Source of the DNA: a virus
IMG/VR virus record: IMGVR_UViG_3300014962_000047
Location: 1-24,692 of that record
Reading direction: 5' to 3' (one strand)
Length of the DNA stretch: 24,692 nucleotides
Part shown: piece by piece, positions 17,568 to 23,377 of the stretch
Position numbering within the stretch: position 1 is the first letter of the stretch
Layout of the letters: each line of letters opens with the position of its first letter
Notes under the pieces: model-generated
Told to the model about the DNA's origin: nothing
What the model saw: only the letters and a program-made list of their open reading frames with translations
Databases searched by the model: none
Translations under genes and position numbers: made by a program

Positions 17568-18101
17568 ATGACTATTTATCACAGTCCAAATAAATATCCG
17601 CCCGGTTTTTATGTTTATTGTTACGTCAGAAACGATGGAACGCCATACTATTTTGGAAAAGGCCAGAAAAACAGAGCTTGGAATAAAAAATATCATCCAT
17701 TACCAAAAGATAAAAGTAAAATAATAATTGTGGAGTCTAATTTAACAGAAATTGGTGCCTTGTCTTTAGAAAGAAGAATGATTAAATGGTGGGGAAGAAA
17801 AGATAATGGAACTGGAATTCTAGTTAATCACACAGATGGGGGTGAAGGATTTATTGGATTAAAACAATCAAACGACCATAAAGAAAAACAATCCATAAAT
17901 GCTAAGAAAAGATGGAATGATAAATTTTTTAGATTGAAAAATTTAAAAAATTGGAAATTAACATCACCTACTGGTGAAGAATTCATTATTCAAAACTTAT
18001 ATGATTTTTGTTTAAAAAATAATCTTCAACAAAGTTTAATGTCTAAAGTATCCAGAGGAGAAAGATCAAACCACAAAGGATGGAAAGTAATTCAAGTATA
18101 A
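17568..18101 (+). CDS. GIY-YIG family homing endonuclease, free-standing
   Basis: The protein has 177 aa. The nuclease domain lies at about 11-95: FYVY (14-17) for the GIY part, YYFGKG (27-32) for the YIG part, R36, and the metal-binding Glu E68 in [11 protein letters not shown], followed by [10 protein letters not shown]. Residues 130-175 ([32 protein letters not shown] in parts) look like the NUMOD-type helix-turn-helix that anchors such enzymes to DNA. Free-standing (Seg-like) enzymes cut related phages that lack the gene and are copied into them. The gene sits before gp4 and its stop overlaps the gp4 start (TAATG). A weak AAGG ribosome-binding site lies 9 bases before the ATG. Confidence 0.88.
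   Translation: MTIYHSPNKYPPGFYVYCYVRNDGTPYYFGKGQKNRAWNKKYHPLPKDKSKIIIVESNLTEIGALSLERRMIKWWGRKDNGTGILVNHTDGGEGFIGLKQSNDHKEKQSINAKKRWNDKFFRLKNLKNWKLTSPTGEEFIIQNLYDFCLKNNLQQSLMSKVSRGERSNHKGWKVIQV
17573..17580 (-). promoter_or_regulatory. T4-type late promoter octamer GATAAATA, leftward, for the baseplate operon
   Basis: The minus strand reads GATAAATAG, identical to the rightward copy at 17503. It is 88 bases upstream of the gp48 start codon and is the only good promoter candidate at the head of the minus-strand operon. It lies inside codons 2-5 of the GIY-YIG gene on the other strand, so that coding sequence and this promoter constrain each other. Confidence 0.7.
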
Positions 18102-18535
18102 TGTCATATAAAGGAAGATTCTTACCCAAAAACCCCAAAAAATATGCAGGTGATGCCAACAACATCATCTGGAGATCCACGTGGGAACAAAGAGTAATGA
18201 AATGGTTAGATGAATCCGAATCTGTCATCTATTGGGCATCGGAAGAACTAGTGATCCGATACTACAGTCCTGTTGACAACAAGATACACAGATACTTTCC
18301 AGACTTCGTGGTAAAAGTAAAGAAGAAAGATGGGAAAGTAATGACTCATGTGTGGGAGATTAAACCTGATTATCAGACTAAACAACCTACACAGACAAGA
18401 AAGACTAAAAAGTTTCTAGAAGAATCCATGACTTATGCTATCAATCAAGCTAAGTGGAAAGCAGCAACTGAATTCTGTAATGATAGAGGATGGATATTCC
18501 AAGTTCTTACGGAACATGATTTAGGTATTAGCTAA
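18101..18535 (+). CDS. gp4: Head completion protein gp4 (PD-(D/E)XK nuclease-like)
   Basis: The protein has 144 aa when started at [12 protein letters not shown], close to T4 gp4 (150 aa). An ATG 21 bases upstream (18080) is in frame, but the family begins at MxYKGRxxPxNPxKYxGD and the chosen ATG overlaps the endonuclease stop as TAATG, so the shorter form is preferred. The nuclease-like core is TWEQRVMKWLD (E29), RYFPDFVV (D68) and VWEIKP (E86, K88), the D-x(n)-ExK pattern. gp4 acts on filled heads before tail joining. It is bracketed by two homing endonuclease genes. Confidence 0.92.
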   Translation: MSYKGRFLPKNPKKYAGDANNIIWRSTWEQRVMKWLDESESVIYWASEELVIRYYSPVDNKIHRYFPDFVVKVKKKDGKVMTHVWEIKPDYQTKQPTQTRKTKKFLEESMTYAINQAKWKAATEFCNDRGWIFQVLTEHDLGIS

Positions 18536-19018
18536 TTAATTTCTCAAAAAATCTCTATGGTATTTTTCCCTGGCTTCCTGTATAACCAGTTCTGCTAATT
18601 CCAAATCTTCATACATTCCTAATTTGATTCTTTTAGAATTTACCATAAGTTGAGACCACCACTTTTTACATGACGAAACCCAAGTAATACCTTTTATACC
18701 AGATTTACTATTTTTACTTATTTTTCTATTATGCATATTTTGATTGTGGGTACACACTCTAAGATTTTCTATTTTGTTGTTTAGTGTATCTCCGTCAATA
18801 TGGTCTATATGAGTCGGATTGAAATCATGATGTAAAATAAAAATGATTCTGTGTACTTTATACCTTTTTCCATATATTTTGACAACACGATAACCACTAG
18901 AATGATAACAACCGGCTTTAACACCTGGAGTTAATCCATTCCTGGATCCTTTCTTCCAATAAATATGTCCATCAGAGTAATGGAAAAGTTGTTCTAAGGT
19001 AGCTTTGGATAATTCCAT
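18536..19018 (-). CDS. HNH homing endonuclease with AP2 DNA-binding domain
   Basis: The protein has 160 aa from the chosen ATG. An in-frame ATG at 19135 would add 39 residues unlike this family and would run into the start of the next gene, so 19018 is preferred. The HNH core is THIDHIDGDTLNNKIENLRVCTHNQNMHN at about 69-97, here split as THIDHIDGDTLNNKIENL (69-86) and RVCTHNQN (87-94). An N-terminal part typical of these enzymes (GHIYWKKG..., SGYRVVKIYGKRYKVHRIIF) precedes it. The C-terminal AP2 part is SGIKGITWVSSCKKWWSQ plus KRIKLGMYEDLELA (106-143). It is convergent with gp4: the two stop codons abut with no terminator between them. Confidence 0.88.
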   Translation of the reverse strand: MELSKATLEQLFHYSDGHIYWKKGSRNGLTPGVKAGCYHSSGYRVVKIYGKRYKVHRIIFILHHDFNPTHIDHIDGDTLNNKIENLRVCTHNQNMHNRKISKNSKSGIKGITWVSSCKKWWSQLMVNSKRIKLGMYEDLELAELVIQEAREKYHRDFLRN

Positions 19019-19029
19019 ATTATTACTTG

Positions 19030-19071
19030 AAAAGTCAACACCGATACTTATAAGATTTTGTAGTGACTTTT
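19030..19071. repeat. Inverted repeat upstream of the HNH gene
   Basis: AAAAGTCA (19030-19037) and TGACTTTT (19064-19071) form an 8-bp inverted repeat with a 26-base spacer. It lies in the 110-base non-coding gap between the HNH gene and the 192-aa gene. It could be an operator, a weak hairpin in the HNH leader, or a trace of the insertion. On the minus strand the spacer holds TATAAGTA, a weak late-promoter-like sequence. Confidence 0.35.
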
Positions 19072-19116
19072 GAGTGAAACCACAGGTAATAATAAAAGAT
19101 TGCCTAAAAATTATGA

Positions 19117-19124
19117 GATAAATA
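19117..19124 (+). promoter_or_regulatory. Late promoter-like octamer GATAAATA just before the 192-aa gene
   Basis: The plus strand reads GATAAATAC and ends 4 bases before the ATG at 19129, the same spacing as the CATAAATA in front of gp25. If it acts as a late promoter, the expected start site would lie at or inside the start codon, so a conventional role for this gene is doubtful. No other promoter is evident for the right-hand operon. Confidence 0.4.
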
Positions 19125-19128
19125 CACG

Positions 19129-19707
19129 ATGGCATACTTACTAGACCGAATCAATGAATCGCTTGCGAAAGAGGGATTAACCAATCGCACCAATGCTGCT
19201 CGTACATGGTTACAAGCAAAGTTAAAAACATTGAGTCCAACTCGCATGGCGCTATTCCAAGATTCAAAAAGGTTGAAGAGTAATACCATTATAGGTCGTA
19301 TGTTCTTCTTCTATTACGACCCGAAACTGAAGGATACGTTGCCATATTACGACAGGTTCCCATTGGTCTTACCAATAGAACAATACTCAGACGGGTTTCT
19401 AGGGTTGAATCTACATTATATTCACCCAAAGCAACGCATCATTCTCTTAGATAAATTAAGTGAATATGCAAACAATAAGAAGTTCGATGCCACAACACGC
19501 CTTAGACTATCATATCAAACAATAAAAAGTGCATCGACCATATACGAACATACACCGTGTGTCAAGAGATATTTGTTTAAACATGTGGAATCAAGATTCG
19601 TTGAGATTGATGCCAACGAATGGGATATTGCCGCATTGTTACCTATGGAATCATTCGTGAGAGCATCAGCAAGTAAAGTTTACGCAGAATCTAGGAAAAA
19701 ATTCTAA
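19129..19707 (+). CDS. Conserved T4-like phage protein of unknown role
   Basis: This 192-aa soluble protein has no membrane segment or signal peptide. The central stretch MFFFYYDPKLKDTLPYYD, followed by RFPLVLPIEQYSDGFLGLN and LHYIHPKQR (about 58-102), is highly aromatic. I recall it as conserved across large T4-like marine phages, but without an assigned function. The C-terminus is basic (KVYAESRKKF). It is the first gene of a plus-strand set of tube, hub and tape-measure genes, and its stop overlaps the next start (TAATG). A virion assembly role is inferred from position. Confidence 0.75.
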   Translation: MAYLLDRINESLAKEGLTNRTNAARTWLQAKLKTLSPTRMALFQDSKRLKSNTIIGRMFFFYYDPKLKDTLPYYDRFPLVLPIEQYSDGFLGLNLHYIHPKQRIILLDKLSEYANNKKFDATTRLRLSYQTIKSASTIYEHTPCVKRYLFKHVESRFVEIDANEWDIAALLPMESFVRASASKVYAESRKKF

Positions 19708-20498
19708 TGTCATTCTCACCACAGTTATTCATGACCAACATCAACGCCAAGGAGGGTCTTGCTCGCCCTTGTCGTTATGAGGTTGTTCTTCCCATTCCAA
19801 CATACATCAATCAGTATATTGGCAATTCATTCATTGAAAAGTTTCTAAACTTACCAAACACTTTGGTATCGGACATTTCAAACATTTTTAATAACACACA
19901 AGACGTTCAATCCAGAAGTGCGAATCCTGATATTTCAAGATATTTGGCGATGCAATGTGATGCTGATGCTGCCGAGTTACCTGGTAAATCACTTATCACC
20001 GCTGACTATAAAGTTTATGGACCTAGTATTAAAATTCCATATCAAACACAATACGCAGACACAAACCTGACGTTTCTCTGCACCAACGAATTCTACGAAA
20101 GAAAATTGTTTGATCGTTGGATAGATGCGATCATGCCTTCAGATACAAACAATCTGAGATATCCAAGAGGTCAGAATTCCAGATATTTAACCAACATCAA
20201 AATTATTCAGTATGATGAGTTCATTCGCCAAATTTTTGCAGTTGAACTTATTGATGCTTATCCAGTTAGTATCGCACCACAACCATTATCTTGGATGGAT
20301 GATAACTTTCATAGATTGACTGTGAACTTTACATATTCAAAATACAGAGTTGTATATCAAGGTTCTTATGACCTTATTGCTGCTGCAACTGCACTGTTTG
20401 GTGTCAAGGCATCTCCTTGGTTTCAAAACATTCAACCTACAGCAACACAACCTCTTGGCACACTGTTTAATGATATTAACAAATTGTTTAATTACTAA
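19707..20498 (+). CDS. gp54: Tail-tube-fold protein, probable baseplate tube initiator gp54
   Basis: The protein has 263 aa (T4 gp54 is 320 aa). The middle and C-terminal part look like the phage tube fold: CDADAAELPGKSLITADYKV, PSIKIPYQTQYADTNLTFLCT, FYERKLFDRWIDAIM, then IIQYDEFIRQIFAVELIDAYPVSIAP and LTVNFTYSKYRVV, the typical series of beta-hairpins shared by gp19, gp48 and gp54. A separate gp48 is already assigned in this window, and this gene neighbours gp26, which favours gp54. A second tube-like or gp19-related protein is the main alternative. It starts by TAATG coupling. Confidence 0.6.
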   Translation: MSFSPQLFMTNINAKEGLARPCRYEVVLPIPTYINQYIGNSFIEKFLNLPNTLVSDISNIFNNTQDVQSRSANPDISRYLAMQCDADAAELPGKSLITADYKVYGPSIKIPYQTQYADTNLTFLCTNEFYERKLFDRWIDAIMPSDTNNLRYPRGQNSRYLTNIKIIQYDEFIRQIFAVELIDAYPVSIAPQPLSWMDDNFHRLTVNFTYSKYRVVYQGSYDLIAAATALFGVKASPWFQNIQPTATQPLGTLFNDINKLFNY

Positions 20499-20513
20499 TA
20501 CTATGGAGACATT

Positions 20514-21257
20514 ATGGCACTACCTAAAATTGATTCGCCAATTTTTACAACAAAATTGATTTCAACAGGAAAAGAAGTAAAGTTTAGACCTTTTACTGTT
20601 AAAGAAGAAAAGTTGTTTCTGATTGCAAACGAATCGGACGATCCCAAAACAATCACTGATGCAATCATTCAAGTTTTGAATAATTGTATTTTGGACGATA
20701 CACAAGTCGAGTCTCTTCCACTTTTCGACATTGAATTCTTGTTTTTAAATTTAAGAGCAAGATCAATTGGTGAAGTTGTTGATTTAAATTATAGATGCAA
20801 CAATTTAGTAAAAGACGAAGAAGGTGTGGAAAAGAAGTGTAACAATAAAGTTGAAATAAAAGTCAATTTATTGGAAATCAAACCTACAATTTCCGAAGAA
20901 CACAAAAACAAAATTGAAATCAACGATAAGTTGGGTATTGTTATGAAATATCCAACAATGGATGCCGTTGGTAAAATTGAAGGTTCTGAAGAGTTGGATG
21001 AAGTTGATATGGTTGTCGAAATGATTTTGAGTTGTATCGATTACATCTATGATGAAAATAGTGTCTATTATGCAAAAGATTCTACCAAAGAAGAGTTGTT
21101 GGAGTTTATTGAATCATTAAGTACGAAAGATATGGAAAAACTAAAAGTATTTTTTGATACCTTACCGAAACTTAGTAAAAAGGTTGAGTTTAAATGCAGT
21201 AAATGTGGATACACGGAAGACATTGATATTGAGGGACTCCAAAGTTTTTTCATGTAA
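20514..21257 (+). CDS. gp26: Baseplate hub/tail assembly protein gp26 (T4_baseplate family)
   Basis: The protein has 247 aa (T4 gp26 208 aa). The N-terminus has the family pattern LPKIDSPIFTTKLISTGKEVKFRPFTVKEEK split over 3-33, then a helical part with FDIEFLFLNLRARSIGE (71-87). Four cysteines (C95, C109, C228, C231; the last two as CSKC) could bind one zinc ion. A GGAG ribosome-binding site lies 5 bases before the ATG. Two codons before the stop is a T TTT TTC heptamer, after which the -1 frame is open for 62 codons. A share of ribosomes may therefore make a 308-aa longer form. The gene lies directly upstream of the candidate tape-measure gene, as chaperone genes do in other tailed phages. 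Confidence 0.85.
   Translation: MALPKIDSPIFTTKLISTGKEVKFRPFTVKEEKLFLIANESDDPKTITDAIIQVLNNCILDDTQVESLPLFDIEFLFLNLRARSIGEVVDLNYRCNNLVKDEEGVEKKCNNKVEIKVNLLEIKPTISEEHKNKIEINDKLGIVMKYPTMDAVGKIEGSEELDEVDMVVEMILSCIDYIYDENSVYYAKDSTKEELLEFIESLSTKDMEKLKVFFDTLPKLSKKVEFKCSKCGYTEDIDIEGLQSFFM
21245..21251 (+). promoter_or_regulatory. Candidate -1 ribosomal frameshift site T TTT TTC
   Basis: The gp26 frame reads AGT TTT TTC ATG TAA. The heptamer fits the X XXY YYZ slippery rule exactly, with both Phe tRNAs able to re-pair one base back on TTT TTT. After the slip the next codons are CAT GTA AGC in a frame that stays open to 21439. A long-range 10-bp stem begins 23 bases downstream (21275-21284 with 21349-21358). 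Confidence 0.65.
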
Positions 21258-21439
21258 GCTTTTGTTATGATAATCTAGGGAATTTTTACAAGACAAACTT
21301 TGCTTTAATGCAACACCACAAGTATAGTTTGACTGAAATTGAGAACCTAATTCCCTGGGAACGAGATGTATATTTGAATTTGTTGATTCAATTTTTAGAA
21401 GAAGAAAAAGAACGTTTAAAAACACAAAGTAGAAGGTAA
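21251..21439 (+). CDS. -1 frame extension of gp26 (frameshift product; gp51-like or chaperone T-part)
   Basis: The frame is open for 62 codons with stop TAA at 21437-21439. It reads HVSFCYDNLGNFYKTNFAL and then MQHHKYSLTEIENLIPWERD, and ends in a charged helix (FLEEEKERLKTQSRR). The only ATG is at 21308 (43 codons) with no Shine-Dalgarno element. The preceding residues CYDNLGNFYKTNFAL read as real protein yet have no ATG, GTG or TTG start. Fusion to gp26 by -1 frameshift at 21245-21251 would give 246 + 62 = 308 aa. T4 places gene 51 after 26, so independent gp51-like translation from 21308 is the alternative. The stop lies 3 bases before the next start. Confidence 0.7.
   Translation, partial: HVSFCYDNLGNFYKTNFALMQHHKYSLTEIENLIPWERDVYLNLLIQFLEEEKERLKTQSRR
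21275..21358 (+). repeat. 10-bp inverted repeat inside the frameshift extension
   Basis: CTAGGGAATT (21275-21284) can pair with AATTCCCTGG (21349-21358) with nine Watson-Crick pairs and one U-G pair; the loop is 64 bases. It starts 23 bases after the slippery heptamer, farther than in classical cases, but could still pause ribosomes or regulate the next gene. Confidence 0.45.
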
Positions 21440-21442
21440 AAA

Positions 21443-23377
21443 ATGTCGTCTTTAGCTGACTTGGTTAGAAGTAGAAGAGAATCCGGTGGTTCAATCGCCG
21501 GTTCTCTTTCGTATGGATTTAAAGAAAGAATGAAGGAATCTTTCGATCCTAGACGAATGATTAATCAAGGAGGATTGTTGACTGCTTTGTTTCCAAGTTT
21601 AAAATCTTATAAAGCAGGTTCTGGTAAAAGATCGATAGGATCAAAATCAATTCTTGGTGAAAATTCACAATTATCTTCAGATCCTATATTAGAATCAATT
21701 AGATTAAACACCAGAACATCAGCAAAAAATTCTTTAGTTCTTCCTTCTATGGCAAGAGATGTTTTTGTAATGAATAAAAACATCAAACAGATGGTGAAAA
21801 TATTTGGTGGTAAACCTAAAGACACCGCCGATGAGTGGTTTTCTAGACAGGCAGCAAGAGAAGCCGCATACGAAAGTCGTTTTGGTCTAAAAACAAAATC
21901 CAAAAAAGACACAAAACCAACTCCAGAAAAAGAGCCTGACAAAAAAGGATTTTTCAGAACTATTGCTGACATGGTTATGAAAATACCTTTTATCGCATCA
22001 CTCGCTGGAGTCATTTCAAAATTAAGTGGTGCTATTGCCAAAATTGCAGGACCTGTAGGAAGTGTTATTGCTGTTGTTGCGTTGTTGGGTAAAACATTTT
22101 TTGGCTTAATTAGATTTTTGTCAAAATTCAAAATGTTTTCTGCGTTGATTGGAACTTTAGGTCTTGGTGTGTTAATGGACAAATGGAATAATTTTCAAAA
22201 AATGTCCGGAGATTTAAACAAATCAATAGGTGACACACAAAGCATTTCAAAAGGTCTTGGTGCCGAAGGAACATCACCAGGTGGTGTTCAAGAAAAGACA
22301 TATATGGAAGCAGCAGGATCAGGACTAAGTGCATATGTTTCTGTAAAAGGTGCACAGGCAGTTAGTCGATGGGCTCACAAACGTGGAGTTGCATCAAAAG
22401 CAGCAAAAGGATTCACACCTAAAATTGGATCTGAAGCAAAATTAGGAAAACAAAATTATCGATTTATGGGTAAACAATGGGCTGAAGTTACTGCTTCTGG
22501 TAAAACTGGCAGAATGGCAGAAAAAGGAATTACAAAAGAATTGGCTAGAATTGCATCACAAACAAAAGGTGAAAAAATGTTGATGCGTATTTCCAAATCT
22601 TTATCGAAAATAATTAAAAATGGTAAAGTAGTTGAATTCATAACAAAATTACTTGGAAAGTTCGGTAAAAAAATTGCAATGATTGCTGTCAAATTTTTGG
22701 TTGGTGTTTTGGGTGTTCCTCTTGCTGCAACTGGTCTTGGTGCTCTTTTTTCAATTACAATGTGGGGACTGGCAGCATATGAACTTTATGACCTTTATCA
22801 GTGTTTATATGGGCCAGGTGGTATACTAACAGAAATGGAGGGTGAAAGTGATACATCACCTACACAGGAATCGACCGGTCCCGCAAGCGCATTGCCTGGT
22901 GCAACAGGCAGTCGAGGTACACAATCTACTTCAATTGGTGGAGTAAAGGGTGCTTCCGATAAACGTCAGGCTGTTGCAGTAAAAGAAATGCAATCCGATA
23001 AAGAAATATTTAAAACTGACGATTATCTTGCTTGGAGAGAAGGACAATGGAAAGAAAAAGGATTTTCTTCCATGAGAAAAAATCTCAGTAGTGGAATGTA
23101 TGATCCCTTATTTGGTGTTGATGCTTACAAAAAAGCAAAAAATTTAACCGGCACGCAAAAAACTGCAGGTGATAAAATTAAAAATGGAAATGCAGAAGTT
23201 AGAAAGGCAAGAACAGAAGCACAAAGACCACAGGTCAATGTAATGAATAAAGAAAAAACAACCCCTAAAAAATCAACACAATCAGGTGGAACAGATATAA
23301 CACAAGCATCTGTCTATGATGAGGAATTTTTAAAACTATTGGGAATGTCCACAACTAATTTAGGAAAAACAGCGTGA
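21443..23377 (+). CDS. Candidate tape-measure or hub protein with hydrophobic segments
   Basis: The protein has 644 aa (T4 tape measure gp29 is 590 aa). Residues 1-150 form a helical N-terminal region also found in the next gene: DLVRSRRESG, DPRRMINQGGLLTALFP, AKNSLVLPSMARDVFVM, EWFSRQAAREAAYES. Residues 181-245 and 410-450 are long hydrophobic stretches with Gly, as in tape-measure proteins that insert in the host membrane. The region between is basic and Ala/Gly-rich. The last ~180 residues are polar. It follows gp26 and the frameshift extension at 3 bases, with an AGAAGG ribosome-binding site 6 bases before ATG. That order fits a tape measure. A baseplate-hub membrane-contact protein is the alternative. 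Confidence 0.6.
   Translation: MSSLADLVRSRRESGGSIAGSLSYGFKERMKESFDPRRMINQGGLLTALFPSLKSYKAGSGKRSIGSKSILGENSQLSSDPILESIRLNTRTSAKNSLVLPSMARDVFVMNKNIKQMVKIFGGKPKDTADEWFSRQAAREAAYESRFGLKTKSKKDTKPTPEKEPDKKGFFRTIADMVMKIPFIASLAGVISKLSGAIAKIAGPVGSVIAVVALLGKTFFGLIRFLSKFKMFSALIGTLGLGVLMDKWNNFQKMSGDLNKSIGDTQSISKGLGAEGTSPGGVQEKTYMEAAGSGLSAYVSVKGAQAVSRWAHKRGVASKAAKGFTPKIGSEAKLGKQNYRFMGKQWAEVTASGKTGRMAEKGITKELARIASQTKGEKMLMRISKSLSKIIKNGKVVEFITKLLGKFGKKIAMIAVKFLVGVLGVPLAATGLGALFSITMWGLAAYELYDLYQCLYGPGGILTEMEGESDTSPTQESTGPASALPGATGSRGTQSTSIGGVKGASDKRQAVAVKEMQSDKEIFKTDDYLAWREGQWKEKGFSSMRKNLSSGMYDPLFGVDAYKKAKNLTGTQKTAGDKIKNGNAEVRKARTEAQRPQVNVMNKEKTTPKKSTQSGGTDITQASVYDEEFLKLLGMSTTNLGKTA

Noticed and set aside
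17412-17696. 94-aa minus-strand ORF over the divergent junction
   Set aside because: It crosses the promoter region and the starts of gp48 and the GIY-YIG gene in other frames, and resembles no known protein.
18080-18100. Seven-residue longer gp4 from the ATG at 18080
   Set aside because: The gp4 family starts at MxYKGR; the ATG at 18101 overlaps the preceding stop and gives the normal length.
18957-18964. Plus-strand AATAAATA within the HNH gene, and another at 17589-17596 within the GIY-YIG gene
   Set aside because: Both lie inside coding sequence, mismatch the consensus at the first base and have no gene start at a suitable distance.
19018-19135. 39-aa longer N-terminus for the HNH endonuclease from the ATG at 19135
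   Set aside because: The extra residues do not look like the family, overlap the start of the 192-aa gene and cover the probable regulatory gap.
21607-22182. 191-aa minus-strand ORF under the 644-aa gene, and a similar one at 23589-23957 under its paralogue
   Set aside because: The two resemble each other only because the sense-strand genes are paralogous. They have no promoter or ribosome-binding site, and the sense frames are clearly coding.
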